Source of the DNA: Ciona intestinalis
Taxonomy: Eukaryota > Chordata > Ascidiacea > Phlebobranchia > Cionidae
Reading direction: 5' to 3'
DNA length: 64,000 nt
Assembly (NCBI RefSeq): GCF_000224145.3
Contig: NC_020167.2
Coordinates: 7,561,777 to 7,625,776, forward strand
Made by a program: the position numbers and the translations under genes. Below are positions 23,901-33,229 of this stretch, in pieces (position 1 is the first letter of the stretch; every line of letters begins with the position of its first letter). Below the pieces are notes generated by a model, which did no database searches, was not told where the DNA came from, and was given only the letters and a program-made list of their open reading frames with translations.

Positions 23901-26900
23901 AGAATGAAAGTCCTTTATTGGAAGAAACCGTTCTTTAACAATTTTGAATTTTATAAACAGTTTTAAAAGAGTGTGGGAGATATGGAAGAAATTTATAAAA
24001 ATGTAAAAAGATTGCTAGTTCTGTAAAAATCAAACATTTCTAACATACCAGAACACTGAAAGGAACTTCAAGTAGTTTGCTCCTAGCAACATGGTTGCCG
24101 GGTAAGACTCCAAGGTAAAACCAACTTGCCAAACATTTAAAAATCTTGGAGAGGAGTTTTTCATCAGAAACTGCTCCTGTAAAAAAATTATTTAATTTTG
24201 TTAAAAAAATTTAAAATTGGTAGTTGGACAGAAAAAAAATCATACAGTATTTTACCAAAACTAATGAGAAAATAAAGAGTTCGTTTACCTGTGTCTTTTT
24301 TTAAGATAAATAAGATAATGCTAACAAGCCACACCCATAGGCGCCTAAGCTTTGATTATCCAGGGTGGGCAAACTCATAGTTGCAAATATCAACTACTTA
24401 TCATATTTATAAAATACGCAAATCGTTTGCGTTAGTTTACTTTATTATGGAACAATTAATAGGCAATGTACCAAATTCCAGGTTAGACATTTGCCTAGCC
24501 TGTCTGACCCCGTTAGGCGCCTGTACTCACACCAAAAAAGGTTTTAAGCCACCATTGGATCAAATGTCTTTTCTATATAAAAGAACGGAATCAAAATAGA
24601 CAGAATCTACTACATTTATCATTTAGGTGTCTAATGTTTAACAACAATAGGTGTAACTGCAATTTAGGAAGGCCATCCCAAATTTTACTAAATTTAAAAA
24701 CATTCTTTTTCCTGGGACCATCATTTAACAGAGCATTAAATTTGTAAACACATTAATTGAAAGAAAGTTTCTTTTCTATTTTTTAGCACAAGCAACTGTG
24801 ACGCATGCGTCATTACTAACCTATGTAGGTTTTCAGTCACTTTAATAAAAAAGTCAATTAAAAACTTGCAGAACCAAATTTCATGCTTGAAAATTAGAAG
24901 CATATCATTTGAAAGAGTTATTTTTCCATTTAAACTAACAACACCAAACAAGAAACCTCTGCTATGCAACTAACCTATATACGTTTTAAGTAACTCCACG
25001 ACCATTGGAGCAGAATCTTCCATTTGGTCGATTATTTCACTTCGACGGTTCGCGCCAAGTCTCAAAGACTTATTGTTCACCTGCGTGGGGATAAATAGAA
25101 AGGGGTATAAATTTGAATAAATGTAACTTATTTATCCCCGCGTGGTGGGAAAACGACAGTCATATTATAACATAGGTGTTCTGTTTCATACACCTTGTGC
25201 CCGCTATGAGTTATGTATCTTTATGTATCTGATTTATTCTCGCGTGGCGGGGCAACCACAGAGGGTATAACACGAATGTTCTGTTTCATACACCTTAGAA
25301 TTTAATAGTACCAGTAATAGTATATATGAGTAAGTCAATTTATATTAAGTTCTTAAATACAGGTCGTTTCTCATTAAAGTAAAGGTAGGCAAGTCCAGCG
25401 CCGTGGTTCAATCATCTGCACTGAAACCAAAGTGTCCCCGGTTCAATGCTAGGCAGCGATACTAATACTGATCGGCGTATGTGTCCAATAACACGCGTCT
25501 GACTGCGATGCGGTGTCGTGGCACCGGTCGCAAGAAGGACTTTCATGAGCTTTCCGGGTGTTGGGGTAATGGGCCAAATCTGGCCTAAATGCCAGATCCT
25601 TGGCAAGGACCTCACCCATAAAGATGAAAAAAAAAAGGTAGGCAACAAGGGCTTTAATGGTAATGGATGTGAGATCTACTTTTCGATATGCAGTTACAAG
25701 ATAGGTAAACGTAACAAGTAATCAAGTACCTCTTCAGGAAGAACTGTCAGTAGCTCCAGTAAATAGGACAATGAGGAATGATCTTTGCCGTATCTATAAC
25801 AAAACACAACTTGCGATAAAATCTGGTGCTACGAAAACTTAACACTGGTTGGACTTGATTTTTGTCTGTTACGCTTTTGATGCATCAGCAGAACCTTGCT
25901 GCGTTTATTTACACAAGAACCGTTCAACTCTATGAGCACTAGATCTGGTTCGCAGAATTTATTATGTTAAAGCTTTCTTTTATTGGTAATGATTGGGATT
26001 TAGCCAGTTTAGTAAATGCCTCATAAAATTTGGGGGGTTGTTATGACATTTGTTGCAGATTTAGAGGTCCCTCGCTATTTAGATTTCATACAGTTTCCAT
26101 CATAGGCACCAAACTTATAAAAACACAGGGGAGGCAGGGATAGTTAGACACCTAATCCTGTGAAACAAATCTCATTGTTTGTGATGTTTACTGATTAATG
26201 CAGAGCAGAAAATTCCAGGGTAGGCCTCCCTACCTTGCCACCCCAGGTTTAGTGGCTATAATGAGATTTCTATAACTTTATAGTTTTCTAAACTGATGTA
26301 ACATTACTTACTTTTGCATGAAAGTAACGGCAGGCATCTTCCACGATGGCATCTGTAGTGCAAGGTCACTCACAGCAAGGCATAACTAGTAAGACAGTAA
26401 TGAGTCAAAGAATGTTTAACTAAAAGTTGCATATGCAGTTTACTGACAAATGATAAAAGTTTTTATTTTTTAGTATTTTATTAATAAAAATTATTTAACT
26501 ATAAAATTATTTATTTACCGTCATTTATATAAAAATTCACTAATTTCTAGTTTGAACCAAACGATTTTTGCCAAGGTCATTATAAAAATTCGATATATTC
26601 TACCTCAGTAGAGAAAATAGAAATTCCAATTTTCTACTAATAATTAAGGTGTATGTAAGTTCTGACCTGCGTGGTTAATATTGGTGACATGTTTGCCAGT
26701 TGTTCGATATGGTTAAGCAAAGATTCCTTCAATGATTCGTGAGTTTCTGCAGGGAGTTCTCGGAACGAAAACAAAATCTTAAAACAAAATGAAATTATTT
26801 ACTCCTGTGAAACAAGCTTGCAGGATAAAATGTTTAAAGTAGAAAATATTGGGCATGAAGTTATTTTGTTTTATTCTACTCTATGCGGGCGAGGACCCGC

Positions 26901-27876
26901 AGCGTTGCACTCAATGGGTCCTAAGATTCAGGCAAAAATTGACCCATTGTCTCAAAACCTGGAGCGCTACCAGATGGTCCTCATCAGTTCTTGGAGGTTG
27001 CCACTTTAAATAAAATTATACGGACTGAAAGTTAAAAATTGCAGTAAGCTAAACAACAGATAACAGATCAAGTTTATTTTTTTCATTGAATACCGTAGCG
27101 AAGAATAAAGGTCAAACTAATCAAAACAATAAAGCGAAGGAATTATCAGAAATTTGACAACCATTTTAAATGTAGAAACTACTTCAGGAAAACTTTCAGG
27201 TAAAAACGTGCCTGCTAAACCTATAAAAAGCTATGTTTTGTAAATGTTAAAAAACAAAAATGAAGATCTTGCTTTGGTTCTCATAGTTTGAGCAGCAAAA
27301 TAAGTCGATTCAACTTCATTCTTCAACTGAAGTAACTGATCAGCAGTTTCCCAAGCAAACACCTTGATTAAAGGTAAACAATTATATATATCATCTGTAA
27401 CTTTGGTATGCTGGACCTTCTGGATAGCAGACTATTTAGATATATACACATACAAATACGACTAGTCGATGACAATAAGATAAAAGTGCACATAAAGTAG
27501 AAACATAAATTATGATGTTGCCTTTATTTATTTATTATTCAGAGAAGATTTATTTTACAAACTGGCGAAAATTGCATTGCAATTCACGTTAGAAAAATTA
27601 TGCTTAATTTAAAGACCGTAGAATTATTGGCGTGACTGAATAAAATATAATAAACATAACCAAAGTTTGTAAACAAAATGCACATGCATTTCTTATACTC
27701 TGGCCGATTGGCACCTTTCATTAAAATCTTTTACAAAAGGTTATTATTAAAACACTTACAGATCGTTGAAATTCTCCCAACCATTTTGAGGCTTTTTCTT
27801 TATCAGCTGGGTTTGGGTTATGATAAAGGTTGTTTACAGCTTGAAGAACATTATTTGCGTTTTGAGATACAGACAT
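14952..27876 (-). CDS. TNPO3: Transportin-3, complete 23-exon gene
   Basis: Exons in transcript order: 27760-27876, 27273-27362, 26667-26777, 26312-26385, 25730-25793, 24975-25080, 24049-24176, 23571-23746, 22974-23112, 22007-22153, 21352-21557, 20637-20776, 20283-20422, 19826-19877, 19488-19604, 19021-19133, 18633-18703, 17982-18114, 17064-17203, 16577-16733, 15935-16096, 15538-15644, 14952-15012. They join in frame to 916 residues plus TGA; the human protein is about 923. Diagnostic matches run along the whole length: [20 protein letters not shown] at the N-terminus, [44 protein letters not shown], and [11 protein letters not shown] at the end. Known role: an importin-beta-family HEAT-repeat receptor carrying SR-rich splicing factors into the nucleus under Ran control. 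Exon 2 uses a GC donor. Exons 19-22 are duplicated at 579-2286. Confidence 0.96.
17298..17400 (+). mobile_element. SINE tail, second of a pair
   Basis: Carries gataactcgtaagctggcac and gccacgcgaggataaagtat. It directly follows the related tail at 17206-17297 and is absent from copy 1 of the duplication. Confidence 0.8.
17412..17485. repeat. Tandem duplication, about 38 bp x2
   Basis: The unit cttaatcacaaacaaagaag...cattaagt occurs twice back to back in TNPO3 intron 18. Confidence 0.9.
17758..17965 (+). mobile_element. MITE family A
   Basis: Near full length with worn termini (atatagagtgggtgatggaa; ttttcccccaccccaccctc). It lies 17 bases from the donor of TNPO3 exon 18 and is the counterpart of 2493-2662. 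Confidence 0.8.
19878..20038. repeat. 81-bp tandem duplication containing a splice acceptor
   Basis: Two copies of about 81 bp, each beginning ctgaaataattta on the plus strand, so the minus-strand acceptor ttatttcag of TNPO3 exon 14 is present twice. Confidence 0.9.
20157..20273 (-). mobile_element. MITE family A, shortened
   Basis: Reverse orientation with right terminus cccatcttccccaccctaac. It ends about 10 bases from the donor of TNPO3 exon 13. Confidence 0.75.
20471..20630 (+). mobile_element. SINE abutting the exon 12 donor
   Basis: Middle part of the SINE (aacccagtggttactaatgg, then aggtgtatgaaacagaac). Its broken end is directly next to the donor of TNPO3 exon 12 (exon starts 20637). 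It also holds a 20-bp internal repeat, gtctaaattatcaaccatt. Confidence 0.75.
21572..21690 (-). mobile_element. SINE tail
   Basis: Reverse-orientation tail starting gaatgaatgtaacttgcttt and containing acagtcgttattacacaggt, 14 bases beyond the acceptor of TNPO3 exon 11. Confidence 0.75.
25113..25295 (-). mobile_element. Two SINE tails in tandem
   Basis: Two successive reverse-orientation modules, each with ggtgttctgtttcatacacc, in TNPO3 intron 5, close to the acceptor of exon 6. Confidence 0.75.
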
Positions 27877-27957
27877 TGTTGTTGTTTGTTTTACTTTGAC
27901 ATTGGTTTAAACCAGCATGTTAATTGTGGATCTGGATAAACAAATGAAACGATTACT

Positions 27958-28105
27958 GGTGCTAGTGAAGAATCTTCCGCCCCACCTTATTTGCCAACCA
28001 CTAACCCCTAACTCCTATAACCATTAACCACTAACACTAACCTTCTAACAACCAACCACTAACACTTTCTATCTGCTATGTAAGGAAGATTCTTCACTAG
28101 TGCCC
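27958..28105. mobile_element. MITE family D
   Basis: Clear terminal inverted repeats: ggtgctagtgaagaatcttc on the left and gaagattcttcactagtgcc on the right. The interior is rich in aaccactaac-type runs. Confidence 0.85.
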
Positions 28106-28162
28106 AATTACTACAGAGTTACTATAACACATTAACCTAAAATTTCAAATGCTATAGTACAG

Positions 28163-28317
28163 AAACCCCTTGCACGCTACAGATTAGGTTGGTGGAAAGT
28201 GTTAGAGGTTGATAGTTAGGGGGCAGGGGTTATATTGATGGCTGATGGGTATAGGGGTTAGAGGGTGATTGTCAAGTTAAGCAGTTAAGAAATAATGTTG
28301 GGGAAGGATGCTTCACA
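28163..28317. mobile_element. MITE family D, degraded
   Basis: The interior cagattaggttggtggaaag resembles that of 10915-11112. The right end ggggaaggatgcttcacagc is worn. Confidence 0.55.
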
Positions 28318-29124
28318 GCTTTATTTTAAAATATAGGTTATTAATATTATATTATACTAAACGTTATACAGGATTTCGTATTACACAAGATTTAACAGTT
28401 GTTGTAACTTGCTTTATTTACGTTATTTGGGTTACACGACGAAAATTATCATAACAATTAGCAATTTCTTTCCAAATACACCCGTAGGGATACATAACTA
28501 ACGAACGCCACATGTAAAATTATATATACGAAACATGGCAAATGGTATTATAACTTAACTATAACAGACGTCTAAATTGTAGCATTACGACAGTCAAATA
28601 GTAAAAATAATATCCCACGACGGCCACACACAATACGCATTTATTGATCGAGATATAAAATATCCAAAAACTTAACTTTATATTAAAACTTTCTTCATAA
28701 AATACTGCAAAACTTTTCCAAACATTTCGTGACAAAATTTTTAGAAACTCATGCCTTTTTGCTTGGACCATAGATGTCCTATTTCCATTTGTAATATAAT
28801 TCTTCCCCAGAATTCTGTTTCTGAAGACTTTTGTACTGACTCCAAAACTCTTTTACAGAACAGCATTTGCTTTATTTTATTTAAATTATGGTTGCAATCA
28901 CGACATAAATGTTTATTCATATAATTATCTTTAGTTAGGTAAGTGAATAAATATATATTGATTTCAAAATTTGTTCACTGTTTCAGCACGACACCAATCA
29001 AATGCGGCAGCATAATCTACTTCTAGAGCAATTGTAAGCACATGCAACAGCGGACAACTTGAAAACAAATTGATTTGGTATAGAATATTAATGCGCACAG
29101 CTAATTTTTGGATACACAGTGCCA

Positions 29125-30219
29125 CTATTTGCCACATAGGTTCAGACATTGCCTGTTGAATTCTAGCATTTTCATTGCTTGTGGCGATTTTTGCATGTGT
29201 CGATTTTGTGAGGCGATCCAGGCTGGCGTATCTATTGACCAAAATGCGCCAGCAGTTTTCTTTGGCAGATAAGACGGCAAACCAGCTTCGGGATTATTGG
29301 CTGAAAGGCTTTTGATTAAACTACCAAAGGGGGGATTTTGTTCGTCCGAGTTGTCACGTTTTTTCATGCACGGACAAGCACGAGAAGAACCGAAAGAATT
29401 AAACAATTTAGAGGGAAAGGCCTTTTTAAGAAAATAGTAATTGGGGCGGGCGGCATCTTTCTTTACGAAATACGATCGTGGTTCATCATCTTTTTTAACG
29501 AAATAAGATTCTTGGTTATTCTTCTTGACGAAGTATGGGTCTCTCACAACCAATTCTCTTTTTGTGGTGTCTGTATCTGCTGTATTTTCGTTTTGCAAGA
29601 GATTAATTGCTTTTAGTAAATCTTCGTATTCAAGGGACGGTTCTGGATCATCGTGTGCTCCATGTGTAAATGCTCTCAAGTAAGGGGTGGCTAAATTACC
29701 GTTGTTGTTGTTGTCGTCGTCGTCTTCCGGACCTCTCAAAATCTCAGAAGAATGGACAGGAAAATGCCGGTCGAATAAATGACTCTATTAAAACAGTATA
29801 AGTGAAACGTGTGAATGATGCGGCAGGCGTGAGAGCCAACGCATTTAACATCGCAAAAGTAGATTTATACAGTAGGGTGGGGGAAGATGGGGCACCTTCA
29901 GCACATATTACTCAAGTATCCTGATCTGGTTATTATGATATTTGGTTCTTATGTGCTAAAGGTGTCCCATCTTTACCCCATTATATGAAAACAAAATATA
30001 GTTTGTTGTATTTTTGGTACCGTTTAAAAATATCGCCAGAATCTAAGAGACTGGTTTTGAATAACACAAATAGTGACTTACTCTTGTGTCGATTGCGCTT
30101 GAATAGTCGTCTTGTTTTGATACATTATCTTCCAATTGTGATGTTTCAATCGGCTTTGAATTACTTCTTGCTATTAAAACAACACAAACCAACAAAGAAA
30201 ATATTCTCGTGGGCGTCAT
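29125..30219 (-). CDS. YFV/L: YFV/L neuropeptide precursor
   Basis: Two exons, 30082-30219 and 29125-29784, give a 265-residue precursor. The ATG at 30219 opens a hydrophobic signal peptide (MTPTRIFSLLVCVVLIARS). After a KR site come four tandem products separated by KK: ELVVRDPYFV (123-132), NNQESYFV (135-142), DDEPRSYFV (145-153) and DAARPNYYFL (156-165). No Gly precedes the dibasic sites, so they should not be amidated. From memory these match the Ciona peptides called YFV-1 to -3 and YFL-1, found by peptidomics of the neural complex and without known vertebrate relatives. A fifth segment after the last KK, with a CPC motif and ending KKR, may be another product. The remainder is spacer. 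Confidence 0.9.
29868..29987 (+). mobile_element. MITE family A, deleted version
   Basis: Both termini present (acagtagggtgggggaagat; cccatctttaccccattata) but only about 120 bp long. It lies in the single intron of the YFV/L gene. Confidence 0.85.
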
Positions 30220-30306
30220 ACTTATACTGCAATTATCTACAAAAAACAATTGATTATGCTTTTGTTTATTTCACCTCGACGCAATTATAGCCCATATATG
30301 GTTATA

Positions 30307-30512
30307 TGAAGTAGGATGGGGTAAAATGATACACCTTTTTATTCTATTTTTTCGTCCCATTCGGTATAGTAAACAAAGAACATTCAAAGAATTCGAAAAC
30401 CGTATCCTTACGACTCTCATATACTGTTGTTAATTGTTTAAAACACGACCACGATGTTTGGATATTTTAAGTGCTAAGGTCTAGGTGTCCCCCTTCCCCC
30501 ATCCTAATATAT
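30307..30512 (+). mobile_element. MITE family A
   Basis: About 205 bp, termini gaagtaggatggggtaaaat and cccttcccccatcctaatat. Confidence 0.85.
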
Positions 30513-31191
30513 ATATATCACTTTTTTTGTCATGAATTGTCTAAAAAATATTTAAGATTTTTGTTTGGTTTCTTTAAATCTAACATTAATTGAAATCACG
30601 CTAGCAACTTCTCCTATAATGCTATTGTCAGTGCAACATATTCTCAATTAAATATTATTGGGTAAAGTTCCAAAACTGGCATAGATCTTAAATCCTTGAC
30701 AACGACCTCGCCTTTAAAAAATAAAATAAGCATCCTGGCATTTATACGGACACAGGAAAAGTACAAAAATATTCCAATGGGTAGACCTTTAAATAAAACA
30801 GCTAGATGCTATCTGTCGTCAGCGGAGTGCAAGATATTGTCTTGCCCAATCACTCCTAGCGTAAAATATATAACGTAGATAGGCTTAAGCAAACATATAA
30901 TATAATTATTGCAAAAACGCCAGCAGGTTTGACAATTATTGATTACGTTGCCTTTAATCACAGTCCATCATTAACAAAAAGCAGATGAAACAAAAAGCTT
31001 TGGCCAAGCCCTCATCAATTAGAATTAATGCGGTATCTGAAATCTAAAAATCCGAGTTAAATTAAATAGCAGATGATTAATATCGAGCCTATGATCAAAA
31101 GGTTGAAGTCATTATATATATCTAGCAGCTGGCGTGTGTAGACTACATGGCCTTTATAACTAGAGTTTCGCAACAGAAATGCGAATCGAAT

Positions 31192-31389
31192 ATATAGTAG
31201 GGTGGGGGAAGATGGGACACCTTTTGAGTCTGTTTTTTCGTCCAATTTGGTAGAAAGCATAGAATATTCAAATAATTATGAAACCTTATCCCCACGACTT
31301 CCATAGACCGTTGTTAATTTTTTAAAACATGATTAAAATGTTTGGATATTATATGCTAAAGGTGTTCCGTATTTCCCCATTCTACTATA
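31192..31389 (+). mobile_element. MITE family A (first of a tandem pair)
   Basis: Full-length copy with termini tatagtagggtgggggaaga and gtatttccccattctactat. Its right end touches a second copy. Confidence 0.9.
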
Positions 31390-31580
31390 GTATAGGGTGG
31401 GGAAAAACAGAACACAATTTCGTTCTATTTTCTTGTCCCATTTGGTAATAAACGAAGAACATTCAAAGAATTATAAAACCGTTTCCTCACGCGACCCATA
31501 TAGAACGTTGTTAATTGTTTAAAACACGTTCAAGGTATTTGGATATTATGTGCTAAAAGTGTCCTATCTTACTAAATAGC
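31390..31580 (+). mobile_element. MITE family A (second of a tandem pair)
   Basis: Begins agtatagggtggggaaaaac immediately after the preceding element, in the same orientation; its right end is worn (gtcctatcttactaaatagc). Confidence 0.85.
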
Positions 31581-32856
31581 TGGTCTGATGATTTCTTTTG
31601 GGGCTAATTTTTATAAAAATGTTTTTGTTTCCCACAGTATTACAGCTCCATTATTCCCTAATTATAAATTTTACGCCCGGCTACCTGTCGGCTCTATAAA
31701 ATAATCAGTTTAATTCCAAATATTTTTTTTCATAACTATTTTTTTTAAAAAAGCGGAAAAGTTTTTACAGCCTAGATAACATTAACAAAAATTAAACAAA
31801 ATCTTAGCAAACTATTACTTTTGCAAATTGGAAAAACCTTCACACCTTACGAAATATCTGTAAGCACAGCTGCAAGCATCTCACGGCCATTGTGAGCGTA
31901 TCTTAATCATTTAAATAAAAAATACGACACAAATGTTGGGTTCTCTAAAGCACACTTACACTAGCAAGGTTATCATCTAAAAATTGTAATAAGACTTTAT
32001 TTAAAACCAATGCAATATTTAACCATAACGTTCGCACTTGAGCTTTCCACTTAAAAGCTATAAGCCATCTCAAGAAAGATGACCCTTCGTCCTAAAGCTC
32101 AAATTCGTTTTGAACCTGATTGCCTCCGCACTTCGCTTTTAAAGCTCTAACAATTCTCGCCTGGAATATTTTGGGCAACAAAAAGTAGGAAAAAAGCGCG
32201 AAAACGTCGCTTACCGCACAATTATGAGGATAAGTCTTGTCTTTGGCGCACCGCACTTCTAAATTATTAAACACTGATGGAGCAAAAAGATCGGCTGGAT
32301 TTGTGACCAAAAATTGTTCATTTCTTGTACGAAAAAACACTACAGATCAATAAGAACAAAGCAAGTCCTCTGCATTGGCGACGCGGCGCCGATTCCCCAG
32401 AAACTTTGACTTGTGACGTCACAAGACGCGCTGCTTCATTGGCACAAATGCTGTTTTTCTTCGCACATCACACGCTAAAGCGGCGTCGCGAATTACTAAT
32501 TGGCCGTTTAGTGCCAGAAAGCATATTTAGAGTTTGTCCCTTTGTAGTTACGTACGTGTGCATGAATTTTTAAAAAGCTTGAATAATGCATGGTTATTTT
32601 TTGTTCGATATTCTATAGATTTGTACATTACTTACGACGAAATGAGTACATTCAACAAACAACGTATCATTATCTAACCCAAGAATCCGCATTATTATTT
32701 GGGGATTAGCGGAAACAAAATACTTTCTCTTGTTAGAAGAATAAACATTGCATAATATGTAGAAACTGATATAATCGTTAAATAAATATAACAAAGTCAT
32801 GTTGGTCAAGAACATGTTTTAACGACTGCCGTTTTCTCAACATTTTGAAAATAAAA

Positions 32857-32965
32857 AAGTTGCATTCATTTATTCATACATGGTAACTCGTAATAAGCGG
32901 GCGCGAGGTGTATGAAACAGAACACTCGTGTTATGACGCCTGTGGTTGACCCGCCACACGAGACA
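32857..32965 (+). mobile_element. SINE tail
   Basis: Contains ggtaactcgtaataagcggg and gtatgaaacagaacactcgt, in plus orientation. Confidence 0.75.
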
Positions 32966-33022
32966 AATATTGGCATTTACCTAATTATAAATGTCCTAGA
33001 TTCGCTATTGAAAAAAATAATT

Positions 33023-33150
33023 ATAGTAGTAGAGTGGGGGAAGATGGAACACTTTTTCAATCTATTTTCTCCTCCAATTTGGTAGTAAACAAAGGGTTAT
33101 TTGGTTATTATGAGCTAAAGGTGTCCCATCTTCCCCCACCCTACTATATA
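33023..33150 (+). mobile_element. MITE family A, internally deleted
   Basis: Both termini intact (agtagagtgggggaagatgg; catcttcccccaccctacta), about 128 bp. Confidence 0.9.
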
Positions 33151-33229
33151 ATGTCTCTGAAAGAAAATACGCCATGGCCCTATTAGGCACATTTAGCCTT
33201 GATATGTCACATATTTCCCAACTCATTTA

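Larger units (their letters stand above)
27877..29124. other. Intergenic region between TNPO3 and YFV/L precursor
   Basis: Contains two family D MITEs (27958-28105 and 28163-28317). The remainder is AT-rich with no recognisable exon. It must include the TNPO3 promoter and the YFV/L 3'UTR. Confidence 0.6.
30220..33229. other. Intergenic region between YFV/L and SH3BP5
   Basis: Three kilobases with no recognisable exon, holding family A MITEs at 30307-30512, 31192-31389, 31390-31580 and 33023-33150 and a SINE tail at 32857-32965. Short open frames around 32092-32573 show no family resemblance. Confidence 0.6.

Noticed and set aside
28559..28771. 70-codon minus-strand frame upstream of TNPO3
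   Set aside because: AT-rich translation with no motif and no splice context; likely chance.
32092..32573. Overlapping open frames of about 82 codons on both strands
   Set aside because: The minus-strand frame begins with GTG; neither matches a family nor joins to other exons.
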